From Gracilariopsis chorda (taxonomy: Eukaryota > Rhodophyta > Florideophyceae > Gracilariales > Gracilariaceae): a stretch of 64,000 bases of DNA. The translations under genes and the position numbers were made by a program. The stretch's first letter is position 1, and the number at the start of each line of letters is the position of its first letter. The notes beneath the pieces are model-generated. The model searched no databases and was not told where the DNA came from. It worked only from the letters and a program-made list of their open reading frames with translations. Location of the stretch: NCBI GenBank assembly GCA_003194525.1, contig NBIV01000230.1, forward strand, positions 62,001-126,000. The letters run 5' to 3'. Shown in pieces: positions 46,487 to 57,063 of the stretch.

Positions 46487-47171
46487 TTTCTTGGCAGGGG
46501 ACTTTGTTCCGGGTCGCTCTATTCTCGCAGGCCAGCGCAACTCTGTATCCGCGAGCCTTATGCTTCCGCATCGCTTGCTGCTGCAGCTACCTCGCTGTGC
46601 ACATCTCACATACATCATGGTCTGTCCATATGGATGAACGAATCGGGCTTAACCAATTTGGCAATATCCTTGAGAGTCCTGCCATTCAGAGGATATGTGT
46701 CGAGGGAGAGAAACTGTCTGCCAATTTTTTTTGGAGCGTACAGTTCTCGGAAAGTGTTGTGAAGCTCTTGGAATTGTTCATCACTCTTTATGCAAGAAAA
46801 ATATCTACTGTTCCGAAGCTTGAGAGTCATATACCAGAAAATGGAGGAGCATTTCCTGAAGCAAGTAGTGCCGGTGGAAATGATTCAGAACGGCAACCTA
46901 TTGCGTTCATAAGACTTCCTATAAAGCACCTTATCTGCGGCGAACGAGACCTTGGGTAAGTTTTTATGGAAAACCCTGGAAACAATGTTTCTAATGCCGA
47001 TGACAACGGCATCCGCGGCAACATTCCTATGGTAACTTCACTGCTGTGTTAGGATCAGAAGAAGATTGGTTCGTATTTCTCTCACCTCGATGAAAAACCT
47101 GTACAAAGTGATTTCATCTCAGTGCGCACCACAAAGAACAACAAGAATGATGATGAGACCTGGCCTGTACA
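46487..47171. other. Right flank of the array, no clear gene
   Basis: Unique sequence begins here. A + strand open stretch ends at about 46,958 exactly at a GTAAGT donor-like site, and a minus-strand stretch (46,615-46,830) is also protein-like, so a spliced gene may run through, but neither was recognised. Confidence 0.35.
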
Positions 47172-48213
47172 TGAATCTGTGACGACACCCTATGCTACAA
47201 AAAATGGACACAGACGCAGACCTTTATCTCATTGGCAATGTTCCCAAGACATAGAAGTATTCTATTCGGCTCGGTGCTCAAAGAACTTATACACTCCGCG
47301 CGCTCATTCTTCAAAGACGGAAATTACCTGCAGCTGATGATGAAGATCTGTCGAACCTTCGATTCATGGTGTGATGGAAGAAAAGAGCAGGAACGGGTTA
47401 GTGTTTAGCCGTAGAACTGTATCTCGTCTATGGGAGGAAGAGGTAGAGATCCGAAATATTAACATGCGAGAGGGCCAGCGGAAATCAAATGTGAATGTAT
47501 TGATATACGATGACTATGACGAAGAGCCTGTCCAGTACCTTGGCATATCAATCATTCCACGCACAGAGCTTGATACCCCGAAGCCATTGTTGCAGATTGC
47601 GAAGTGCTACACCCTGTTCTCCGTGAATCTGGGTGTGGTTGTCGGAGAGAGTCTTGCAATGTTCCTATTCATTTCGAGTCCAGTCGTCACTGCACGCCCT
47701 ATGCCTGAATCTCCGACCTCCATTCGCTATAATTCTGTGATGAAGATATCAATTGCCGGTCTCCGCGAAATCAAGTTTTAAAGATACGCCGTTGGTAAGT
47801 TGTGGGTGGTGTGTGCCGTATTGACGATGTCTATGAAACCTGAAAGGTGGAGGAGAGGTATCACTCTCCAAGAATGCGTTTCTGCGGGGAACTTCAACCC
47901 CTTGTATGTTCTCGTCCTAGATATATGGAATCTTGCATTGCACATGTACGTTTATGGGAATCGTGATCACTCAGAAATCACCGATGTCGTTGCTACAGCA
48001 TATGTATCGATTGAGAAGTGGCTCTCTGCGCATCATCGAAGGCTATTGACGGGCGAAGGGCTTACTGATTATTGCTTTGCTACAGATATTTCATTGATTA
48101 AATGCTCTTATACCAGTGATTGCAGGTACTACTCCAGACAAAATGCGAAACTCGCAGGCAAAGAACCAATTGAGACAAAATCTTTGAGGCTCCCTGAACT
48201 GAAGTATCAATAA
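47172..48213 (+). CDS. Gene-like stretch, probably spliced, unknown product
   Basis: Three consecutive + strand open stretches look coding. About 47,172-47,408 includes FGSVLKELIHSARSFFKDGN. About 47,371-47,781 includes VNVLIYDDYDEEPVQYLG and a hydrophobic segment near its end. About 47,827-48,213, with an ATG at 47,827, includes LDIWNLALHMYVYGNRDHSE and ISLIKCSYTSDCRYYS. A GTAAGT donor-like site lies near 47,793. The pieces are in different frames, which fits short introns or decay. No domain is recognised. I cannot define exon borders from sequence alone. Confidence 0.3.
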
Positions 48214-48292
48214 CATCGTGAAATGGTGAACATGGTAGTGCTGCATGAACAGAGATGTTTTTCAGGTACGCTTGCGGAAGAAGGATAAACCA

Positions 48293-48571
48293 TTAAAAAT
48301 GCCTAAAGATCGAGAAAAAGCCGACTAAGACGGGGCTCTTTGAGTTGAATACTGGTTCAGCCTTCTTCGCAGAGCAGATTTCAGCATCTTCTTCTGAATT
48401 ATCAGAGTCGATGTTGGCTGCAGCCGTTTTAGGCGACGGCTGAAGAATAGAGAAAAGGGTTCCAGATCCAGAGAGAGGTGTTGCAGAAGACAGGATATGC
48501 TGGTTGTTGGTTTGGTTCAGCTGAGAGTTTTCGGACTGCAATTGCTGAAAAGCTGACAAAAGCCACAACAT
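48293..48571 (-). CDS. Small hypothetical protein, 92 residues
   Basis: The frame starts at an ATG (48,571) about 85 bp downstream of a minus-strand TATAAAAT box at 48,652-48,659. The product is Ser/Asn/Gln-rich with an LQSENSQLNQTN stretch, an acidic DSDNSEEDAE patch and a hydrophobic end. A TTTTCAG acceptor-like site lies at about 48,545, so the ATG part could instead be intron and the rest a final exon. It is unrecognised. Confidence 0.3.
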   Translation of the reverse strand: MLWLLSAFQQLQSENSQLNQTNNQHILSSATPLSGSGTLFSILQPSPKTAAANIDSDNSEEDAEICSAKKAEPVFNSKSPVLVGFFSIFRHF

Positions 48572-49052
48572 CACGACAGCGCCAGTGTAACAAAGTGATG
48601 GTGAATGAAGTCTGACCTTCTCCAAATGAAGGGGAAGGTCAGCTGACGCCCATTTTATACAGGTCTTGTAGCAGTCTAGAGACATCTATGACTACGTTAC
48701 AAGCTAGCTACTGTCTGTGAACATGACAGCTACAAGCCGATCACGGTGTTCAGGCGTGACTTGGCTTGTAGGCTGTCTTCTGTGTTACAGGCAGCTTCGA
48801 CTGGATTATTTTATGGAACTGATGGGAGCTTGAGACTGGGGTCAGCAATTGCAGAGGATTTTACAGGTTTGTAAATCAGCTTATCACTTCTCTTTACTCA
48901 CAAGACAACCAGAATGGTTCTTATATAGTCCTCGAGGGACGTAGTGCGAACAAAAAATCTTCTAGATATCATCAGCGCACATGACAATTCAATCTAACGA
49001 GATACCTGTAAACAGAATGTATAGAATGTAAATAAGCATGTAAACAATTCAC

Positions 49053-49825
49053 TCATGCAAACAATTCACTATTAACATCAGAGGACTTTATGAAAACTTT
49101 GAGCTCGTCAGGACACTTGCGAGCCAAGGCCATGAATTGATCGGGGCTCATCTTCATCAACGTGCCCAACTGCTGGTGATCGGTGCTGCTTACATTTTTC
49201 GTTGCTGCGCTAGCCTCCAGATCGCGGAGGCGCAACAAGTCCCCAAGACGCTGATCTATGGAGGGAGACGGGCCAAGGCTGGTTCGAAATTCTGATAGTG
49301 CGCTTGCGAGATCTCTTTAAGCTGATTGAAGCTAAGCCTCGTAAGAAAGGAAGCTGGATCTTTGGATCACAGATTTCCGAACTAAGGGATAGCGGTTTGA
49401 GCTGTAGTTGGAGGGTTTTCTCAAATCTGGACGGCTCCGGCTGGAACCGAAGCGGCCAAGGGCAGATAGGGAGCTACAGGGTCCTCAGGAGACAAGATTG
49501 AAAGGATGAATCCCTGCTTTAAAGGGGGAGCTTGTGCTGGGGCTTTGTTGCTGGAAGGTTTCATTTCCATTTGGAAGAAGGTACAAGTAGCAATCAGCTC
49601 CCAAGTTAATGAGGTGTGATGGATACATGAAGACTCAAGACAGAAGGTTTGTACGAATGGTTGGAGGGCTTAGAATTGTCTTAAATGGGAATGCATAGCT
49701 TTTGACGGCGGTGAGAGAAGGCGCCGTGGCCGTTTCATGACCGTTGGAGAAGCTAGGGAAAGATCAGAGCGCGTGCTGTAATCATCTCCTGCCCGGTGGT
49801 TGTTTCTTTCATGCTGAGTATCCAT
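49053..49825 (-). CDS. Gene-like stretch, probably multi-exon, unknown product
   Basis: Three protein-like pieces lie in line on the minus strand. An ATG-started piece at 49,825-49,670 contains a basic MKRPRRLL patch, possibly nuclear. An ATG-started piece from 49,570 to about 49,425 is Pro/Ala-rich (FILSILSPEDPVAPYLPLAA). A final piece at about 49,300-49,053 is helix-rich with LGDLLRLRDLE and MSPDQFMALARKCPDELKVF before the stop. The frames differ, which fits introns. No domain was recognised. Confidence 0.3.
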
Positions 49826-50182
49826 GACTTTCCGTAGTCGAAGTAGTATCTCAATGAGGCCAAGGATTTCCAACGGCTGTTGATAACTATCTGCTCAACA
49901 GAAACCCCGTTAATGTAGTCTTCAGTAGCCTTGCCGATGCGCCCAGAATGTGTTATAACCTTTGCCTTAGATACGTGGAACGCTAATGCGGCGGAATTAA
50001 TACATTAATGGCAGGGGTGATACGAAAGATTCGGAGCAAAATATCTTTGCTACGGGTCTACATGCTTGTAAAGGACGAGAAAAGCGACGATATCTGGGTC
50101 AGAAATGGCAACAAACATTCTGCCAGTCTTACGAGTTGTTTTGGCGTCAGAAAGGTTAACATCTGCAACCGAATAAACGTAA

Positions 50183-50500
50183 CTAGAAAGTCGTACATCT
50201 CTGGGGAGTGCCACTTGCTCTCAATGGAGCGTTTGCGCTTTTGAGACTCCCAAATATGCTCCGTAAGAAAGAAGCAGAACTGCGGCTGCTTTGATGTTTC
50301 TTCGCATTGCCAGGTACTGACAGAAGGGCATTTCTGTTTGTGTCGTTAGGGTAACAGAGCCCAACGAAGGCTTGATATGCTTCCATCCAGTGATATACTT
50401 TCGTGAGAGCCCAAGAGAGTGCTTTAGAGATGGTAGAATTAACAACATCATTCACAGGAGTGGACATCTCTTGTATCTTTTCGGCGCGAGGGTTGGTCAT
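50183..50500 (-). CDS. Hypothetical ORF, 105 residues
   Basis: An ATG-started minus-strand frame contains TKVYHWMEAYQAFVGLCYPN and a Ser/Ala/Arg-rich tail. Composition is protein-like but nothing was recognised, and no promoter is evident. It is on the same strand as its gene-like neighbours. Confidence 0.2.
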   Translation of the reverse strand: MTNPRAEKIQEMSTPVNDVVNSTISKALSWALTKVYHWMEAYQAFVGLCYPNDTNRNALLSVPGNAKKHQSSRSSASFLRSIFGSLKSANAPLRASGTPQRCTTF

Positions 50501-50527
50501 GTAGGTGTACTGGATATAGATTACCAA

Positions 50528-51949
50528 TCGTTGGTCGATAGAGAGACATTGAGAACATAGAAATGCAGGGGAGTCTATGAAAGCAGCTCAGGCTACGGAG
50601 TACTTTTGCCGTGTCGAGAGATTGATGGTCAAAGAGATTAATGGGTTTCTTCAAAGAATACTTTAGCAGAGACGAGGAAGTCACAGTTTGGTACGGATTC
50701 AATACAGTTGGCTTGCACTATAAATCGAAGAGCAATAAGGGTAGTACTAGGACTTGTCGGGCACAGTTGTGCTGTCATGATTGAAGGGAAACATGGTCGA
50801 GAAAGACAGATTGTCGTGGGATCCTCATGAAACTATTTAAGCATAGATCTTGTTAATGAACTTAGTGTGTTGCTGAGGTTGGGGGTACTGGAGTTCGATC
50901 AGACACCTGCCGGTCGTTCTGGTTTACTGGGCCCACGGAGTCCTTCTCATAGGACTCCTGGGTTGCTACTGACATCTACTACCTAGGATGCACATTCTAA
51001 AGCACCAAAAGGGGTAACAGTCCAACCAGGATAGGTCCGTCTGATTCCAGATGAATTCAGAGGTTGCCCGTTGTGTAGCTACTTCAGTCTGCCTGATTGC
51101 GTGTCCATCACCACACTTAACGCCTGGTTTCTTATCATGTTACGGATGGCGAGCAGAGAGTTTGAAGTGCTGAAAGCAATACGAGATCTGATACCAACAG
51201 ATTGATCATTACTCAACAAAATGTCTGACCAAGATCGGCTTCGCCGGTTTCTCTTCGTCCAAAGCCTCTTTCATCACCTCACAGCCTAGAATTGCTTAAA
51301 TGAAGCCAATTCTTCGTTATCTTGAAAATATAGTGTTTAATCTAAGTTTGGCCTTAATAGTCGTGCAAGAAACAACTCAGGCCTTTTGAACATCTCGTAA
51401 CCACAGTAGACCGTAGAAGATCACCCCACCCAAACTACAACCTTCTAATCCATCTACCTGCCCCAGCTACCTCTTACACAAACCTCTTGATTCCAATAAT
51501 CACACCTACACCACACACCCGGCAGCAGCACGGCATTGCCAGGGGATACTCATGGACATGAACTACACAAGCATCGGAAGAAACGCAAAGATCAGCAACA
51601 CTTTGGCTAGCGCAAATTGCAAGTTCTTCACCGTGCGAGTGATCGAGTATTTCAAATACGAGACTGAAGTGTGTAGATAAAACGCAGCCGGTCGGAAAAG
51701 AAATGGTAGAATGCAATCCTTATATTGTGATTCTATATATCCAGGTTTGGCTTCAAAACACTTTATTTGCGCAGAGATCTGTGCTGTCGTCAGCTTTAGT
51801 GATATTTGAATCCAAGTTTGAACGCTAAGGGTGCTCAAATGCTCCATGTTTATCCATTGCTTATTTTTGATAGTGATTTACTGCGTCGTCACAATCTCAT
51901 CGAATAGAGATCATAACCTAGTATCTGCAAGAGCAAAAAGCTGATCTGA
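50528..51949. other. Stretch without a supported gene
   Basis: Only short, unconvincing ORFs lie on either strand here. I see no repeat, RNA gene or transposon signature. Confidence 0.5.
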
Positions 51950-52709
51950 TCAAAATCCAAGGCTTACATCATCAAATACTTGAAGGTTCATTTTACTCTT
52001 TTCATTAAGCGACGGCAGTTGTAATGCCCCTCTCATTCTCTTATTGAACTTGGCTAGCCCGTTCACAACATATATAAAAGTATTTGTTATCTTCTCATCT
52101 TCTGGTTGCTTACCCAGACGCGCTTTGACCCGGGAGGTCGTTAAACTCGTCCAGGCTATCGGCGGACTGATCGCCTCCATGTACCGGGGATGTCCGTCAA
52201 ATCGCCCAGGCAGTCGGCGCACCGACAGCCTGAAGACCTGGGCGGGAGCGTCGGAAAAAGAGCCCCGCTTATCTGTGCCAAACAGAAGGGACGAGGCACG
52301 TGCAACACTGCGGATCTTACCAACCTTTCCCTAACTTTTCCCAGAAGGACCATGGAGGCTCTCACGGAAACTCTGGCGGGATTGAGGTGGGTCTCCAACG
52401 AAGACCAGGGGTTTTAAGAAGCGAAAACACCGCCTGTACAGGGATCTGAATAGTTTGACAGGGGTTTTCTGGATTTGGGCTGAGATCTACAGCAGACACG
52501 GGCCCCAACTCGATCTTACCGCCCTTTATCGCCAAAGGTAAAGAGAAAAGGGAGCCTAAGATGTCACCAGATCTTCTGGGTGGGGCGAACGTGGTACATG
52601 GAATCCGCCTTGTCGTGTTGTACCCCTTACCTGGCGTTCTATCGAGTTGAGGACGGATTAGCAGAACAAAGTCTGGAAGAGGAGAAACGCACCAGAACGA
52701 AATGGACAA
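51950..52709 (-). CDS. Gene-like stretch, probably spliced, unknown product
   Basis: Two protein-like minus-strand pieces lie in line. An upstream one (about 52,700-52,362) has SGDILGSLFSLPLAIKGGKI and a Pro-rich end. A downstream one (about 52,345-51,950) has RVKARLGKQPEDEKITNTF and FIYVVNGLAKFNKRM before its stop. A GGTTGGTAAGA donor-like site lies between. No domain was recognised. It resembles the 49-kb stretch in style, with a proline-rich part followed by a charged helical end. Confidence 0.3.
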
Positions 52710-52901
52710 TACATTCGGGTCTCCCCGCAGAAGTTTTGTACCATTCTACTACGTCTTGGAATACCAGTTAGTGAGCGTAACACGGCTGCTGCAGGGTGGG
52801 AGCAAGCAACAGCCATCAACAATATTTTGAGTCAGAAGTTATGACTGGTGTAACAGGGTAGAGAAAACTTGTCATTCACGAGGAGTAGCTAGCGATTAAT
52901 C

Positions 52902-53985
52902 TTATTTGTTGAGGGATTGAGAAGGAATTATGATAAGCTCTACCACAGCGTCGCAATTAAACAATTTGCGCTCATAAAGAAGAAGACGCGCTTGAATGTA
53001 GAACGCCACCAACTTACTGGGGTCCTTCGACTGGAGCGTATAGGGGAGCATACAATCCATAATCTTGTTAATCACAACTCTCATGCCGTTCTTCTGCTGC
53101 AGGGCGAATGAGATGGTAATCGCTTGGAGCATCTTTGTTCTTTCGTCAACTTGGGTAGCGTCAAATATGTCTATGAACATTTCGAGGTTCCCTTTTAAAT
53201 TCACGGACCCATCAGAGTAGAGCAATCTAACCTCGGTCAGCTTTCTTTCTAGTGAGCTCCATGCCGAGCTGCACCAACGAGCATCCAGATCTATCACAAC
53301 TTCTTTAATTGTTCTCGACAATCCAAAGCCCAGTTTCCTGTCGTTTATGAGAATCTCGTTACAACCATCTTATTCGTGGATTACCGTCTTCATTATTTGT
53401 CATCAAGGGATATAATTGGCAACAACACTTCTCCAAGCATGCAATATGTCACCTCATTGCGAACAGATCCTCCTGGCATATTGACACGACTTTCAAACAA
53501 ATCGAAGAAATTCGGGCTGCCGTCTTCGATGATCGAGAGATGCTTTTGAGCATAACAATCTGATTATCAGCCGTAAATTCGAGCTGTTAGGTATGGTTTG
53601 CATTGCGCCCCGGTTTGTTCTAGATTGTTCCATCGAAACGCCCAAACATGACCCAGAACTCAACTGCTACGATCACACGTCCAAATGAACGAAGCGACGT
53701 CAGTCGTACCTTTTGGTCTTGTTCATTGTCCTTCTTCCCAACTTCCACTACATTAAGTAGCGCTTTTACTTTCCCGACTTCCAGGCAAACGTCTGCAAAG
53801 ACTACTCGTTTTTTCTCTCGGTGTACAAGCGTTTTCATGCTTTCGATCTCATGAACTGGCAAGATCGGTTGAAAGATAGCTCCTTTCTTTGACCTTAATC
53901 TGTATACTGAAGTATAACTATTGTATTTCCCAGTGCATGGTTGTGACCACGTAATAGAAGAAACTCTCCATATACAGGTTCAGTA
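52902..53985 (-). CDS. Gene-like stretch, two open pieces, unknown product
   Basis: The upstream piece (about 53,985-53,620) is open for about 120 codons and contains VHREKKRVVFADVCLEVGK. The downstream piece (about 53,375-52,902) is open for about 158 codons and contains EVVIDLDARWCSSAWSSLER and MLQAITISFALQQKNGMRV. The DARW...LER segment faintly recalls the C-terminal region of hAT transposases, but no catalytic residues or zinc finger are visible, so I do not assign it. It could be a host gene with one intron or a decayed one. Confidence 0.35.
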
Positions 53986-54290
53986 AGATCATTTTTCAGC
54001 TCCAGCGGGCAATATCCTCGACTTCTTTTGAGCTGTTTTGTCCCATACTAGTCAAGTTTGCATCATCGACATCAAGCAAGGAATAAAAATGCTCGTTCCT
54101 GTACACTTCGATTCCAAGTGCCTGGAATATGTCAGGCATTAGGTCAGCAAGAACATCAGCAACCTCTTACATCATTGCGCGAATAAAGGCCAGAGGGGCA
54201 GATAGCTTTTCTAGAATACTAGATCCCACACTCCATGGGCATGGCAATGCATACCAAAGCACCTTAACGCGTTGTCCTGGAAAGGGAAAC

Positions 54291-54591
54291 ATGGCCACCA
54301 GCCTCAACGTAGACGAGTTAATTGGCCCTGCCATTCCCTCTCTCTTCACCTCTCACGGTACAGACATAATGAGGTTTCTGCTACACCATTTCCAGCACTG
54401 TAGAAGGCCACCGAGCGGACTTCCGACAGCTCAGGAAATGGAAACAATCATCATTGGGAGGATGATGCACCTCGAGATGTTGATTCACAACTTCCCAAGA
54501 CAAGCCCTCGAGCAGTGGCCATCACTAGAAGTAGGCCTGCAATGTTTGAATGTAATTATCCGCGGTCTAGAGGACCTTTCCACTGGAGTCC
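54291..54591 (+). pseudogene. 5' part of an unknown gene, interrupted by an LTR
   Basis: The frame opens at an ATG in good context (AAACATGG) and reads MATSLNVDELIGPAIPSLFT, then an amphipathic stretch with RMMHLEMLIHNFPRQALEQW and LNVIIRGLEDLS. It reaches 54,591 without a stop and there meets the TGTTGG start of a gypsy LTR. About 98 codons are host sequence. The rest of the gene was not found on the far side, because the retrotransposon there is rearranged. No family was recognised. Confidence 0.4.
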
Positions 54592-55023
54592 TGTTGGTCC
54601 GAACGGCGTTATGGAACACAATGACGTGCTAGTGCAGTAAGCGGTGGTGTGGGCAAAAGAACAGGCACACTGACATTGGAAGTCCCTCCAAAGATGCCTC
54701 CGATCCTTCTTCTTCCACGAGGGATCGGGCTTTATATACTGCGTACTATGGCATTGGTTTCTGTACTACTACACGTAGTACAATCCTTCGTGCTGTTTCT
54801 ACGATTTCAAAAAGCTAGCCTAGTACTACAAGCCAGCTCAGCTACGTAGTTTAAGCTGTACCCGCTTGAAGCCTCTCACGGCTAACCGACTCTCTCACTG
54901 CAAGCCACCACAGCCGCGTCCACTTCAAGCTCTTCCCGCTTGAAGCCTATCGCAGCGCCTTCAGCTAAGCCTTTCCTTCTATTCTATGTCAGGCATACAA
55001 AACTAAGTGCATGGACATCAACA
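54592..55023 (-). repeat. LTR of the old gypsy element
   Basis: This 432-bp repeat runs from TGTTGGTCCGAAC to CATCAACA and aligns along its length with the LTR at 22,224, including the ACAGGCAC and TATA-like parts, at clearly lower identity. It is followed, as there, by a pyrimidine/purine tract and the chromodomain-side coding end. Confidence 0.75.
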
Positions 55024-55339
55024 GTCTTCCATATCCAACCTCCGTGGTTGGTTTTTTGCGGTAGATGGTAGCGATGGCGTTTCATTGTCTGCGTGTTCCA
55101 GCTTTTTTTATTCCCTCCAGGTACTCCTGCAATAGGTCGGGGACGTCATGTTTCAATGATTTGAAGTCTACCTAGTCCGCTTTGTTTTTGTCGAAACCAG
55201 TCCACCTCACAAACAGTTCGAAATTTCCATTCTGGCGAAGGATATCTTCGAAATTTTCGATGACCAGCAGTTCGTTTTTTTGGTAGGCCAAATGGTGTTG
55301 TAGCTCTTCCGATACTTCGGTCCTTGTCACGAAAGAGCA

Positions 55340-56600
55340 TGGCGGGCAGTACTTGTTTCGCTAATCTGGATTTGGCTCACGGCTACTGGCAGCTACCGCT
55401 ATCCAAAGAATCTCAAGAGATGATGTCAATACAGACGCCGCTGGGTGTCTATTTATCGAAACGCCTACTACAGGAGGGTAGCGACTCCAGAAATCATTTC
55501 CAAGCTGTGCTCGCCCACAAGTTTGAAGGGCGAGTCCAAAATGTTCTGCAGTGGATAGATGATTTTGTTTTCTATGCCAAAACCGAAATGGAACTGCTTT
55601 CGAATATAGAACAATTTTTGCAAGTATGTCAGGAATTTGGTTTGAAGATCCATGCCGAGAAGACCCATCTATTCCAAAGAAAAGTTCAGTTCTGTGGACG
55701 GACCATTTCACTGGAAGGTATCCAATACCATCCACGACACTACCAGGCTCTTGTGGCTATCAACCAGCCTACGATGGCTACTGAGCTGCAGCAATTTGTG
55801 TGCGGGACGAACTGGATGCGCAGCTCCATCCCCGGACTACTCTCGAAGAATAGCACCATTACTTCAGCTTCTCTAAGACTGCTACAAGAAGGTTGGAAAA
55901 CGAACACGCAGGGCACTCCGCAAGCTTTCCATTATCGACCAGTGGGTCGTCGACCATGATTCAGCTTTCGCTGACATCAAGCTAGAACTGTCCGCCTCAG
56001 TCAAGCTGGCTCATCCTCACGCGTATCATGACCTGTGTTTGTGCACGGATGCTTCCGAGACGCACTGGGCAGCAATATTGACACAAGTTCCAACCGAAGA
56101 TCAAAACAAACTGATCGAAGAACAGAGGCACAAACCGCTGTGTTTTCTGTCTGGATCTTTCTCAGGATCAGCTGCCAACTGTTCAATTGCTGAAAAGGAA
56201 GGGTTGCAATCGTTGAGTCAATGTGCCGTTTGGACTACATGACCATGGGACACGAGACCAACATATTCACTGACCACGCCAATCTGGTGTATCTGTACGA
56301 CCCGTATGGTAGAAACCTCGGCATTTCAAGGCGGACTGCAAGCAAACTTAGGCGGTGGGCTATTAAGCTTAGCGATTTTCGATACGTCGTGGAACATCTT
56401 CCTGGGGAGCGAAACGTATGGGCAGATATGTTAACTAGGTGGGCTGTCAACCCTTCCCGACATGTTCATTCAAGCAATCTTATGCAAGCAATGGCTCCAA
56501 TGGAAGCCCCTGTGAATCCTAGTCTCGATCCGAAGTTGGACTGGCCCATATTATCGGATATTCTTGCAACACAGAAAGATACGAGCGAGAAACCTCCGAA
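55340..56600 (+). pseudogene. RT and RNase H remnants of the old gypsy element
   Basis: RT motifs FANLDLAHGYWQLPL and QWIDDFVFYA and RNase H motifs CTDASETHWAAIL and FTDHANLVYLYDPYGRN are visible. They match the residue order of the 1,541-residue polyprotein of the young element at about 653-730 and 878-970. It is broken. Confidence 0.75.
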
Positions 56601-56644
56601 CCAGTTCAAGCAGACATCCCAAGGAACTCAAAACGAACAAGATG

Positions 56645-57059
56645 TATCAAGCGGCCACGGGTTCGAACCACAGGCGCGAGAGCGCGGTAGTCCGGATGCG
56701 CTGCTGAGGTCCGCGGTGGACAAGCAGACACGGGGTAGCACGGCAGGCGCGAAGGTGCGCGGACGTACAGAAGAAGTTAATAGTTGATTCCAGAGTAGTT
56801 CGTTGTTGCTTAGGTTAGTTGAGTTCCCTAACGCACTCAACATCTATCTATATGATGCATTAGAGCTACACTACATATCCATGCATTGTAATCATCCTAC
56901 AGATCACTCTTGACATACGAATTTGCGTATGTTCATCATCAACAATGTTCTTTGATTAGTACCACGCATCAAATAGACGAAGCATTGTCACATTGATAAT
57001 GTGTAGCTTAAAGTGTTCCTCCTCTCTGTCCACCCCTGCACTTCATGACAGATTCCACA
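56645..57059 (-). repeat. 3' LTR of the nested copia element
   Basis: This 415-bp repeat runs on the minus strand from TGTGGAATC to TTGATA (TG start, TA end). It contains a perfect Pol III B-box-like GGTTCGAACCC near its inner end (56,659-56,669). Confidence 0.85.
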
Positions 57060-57063
57060 CTCA

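Noticed and set aside
52902-53375. hAT transposase C-terminus
   Set aside because: Only a short DARW...LER similarity is present; no catalytic residues, zinc finger, terminal inverted repeats or 8-bp duplications were found.
56645-56720. A true tRNA gene in the copia LTR
   Set aside because: The acceptor and anticodon stems do not pair properly; only the B-box-like segment is convincing.
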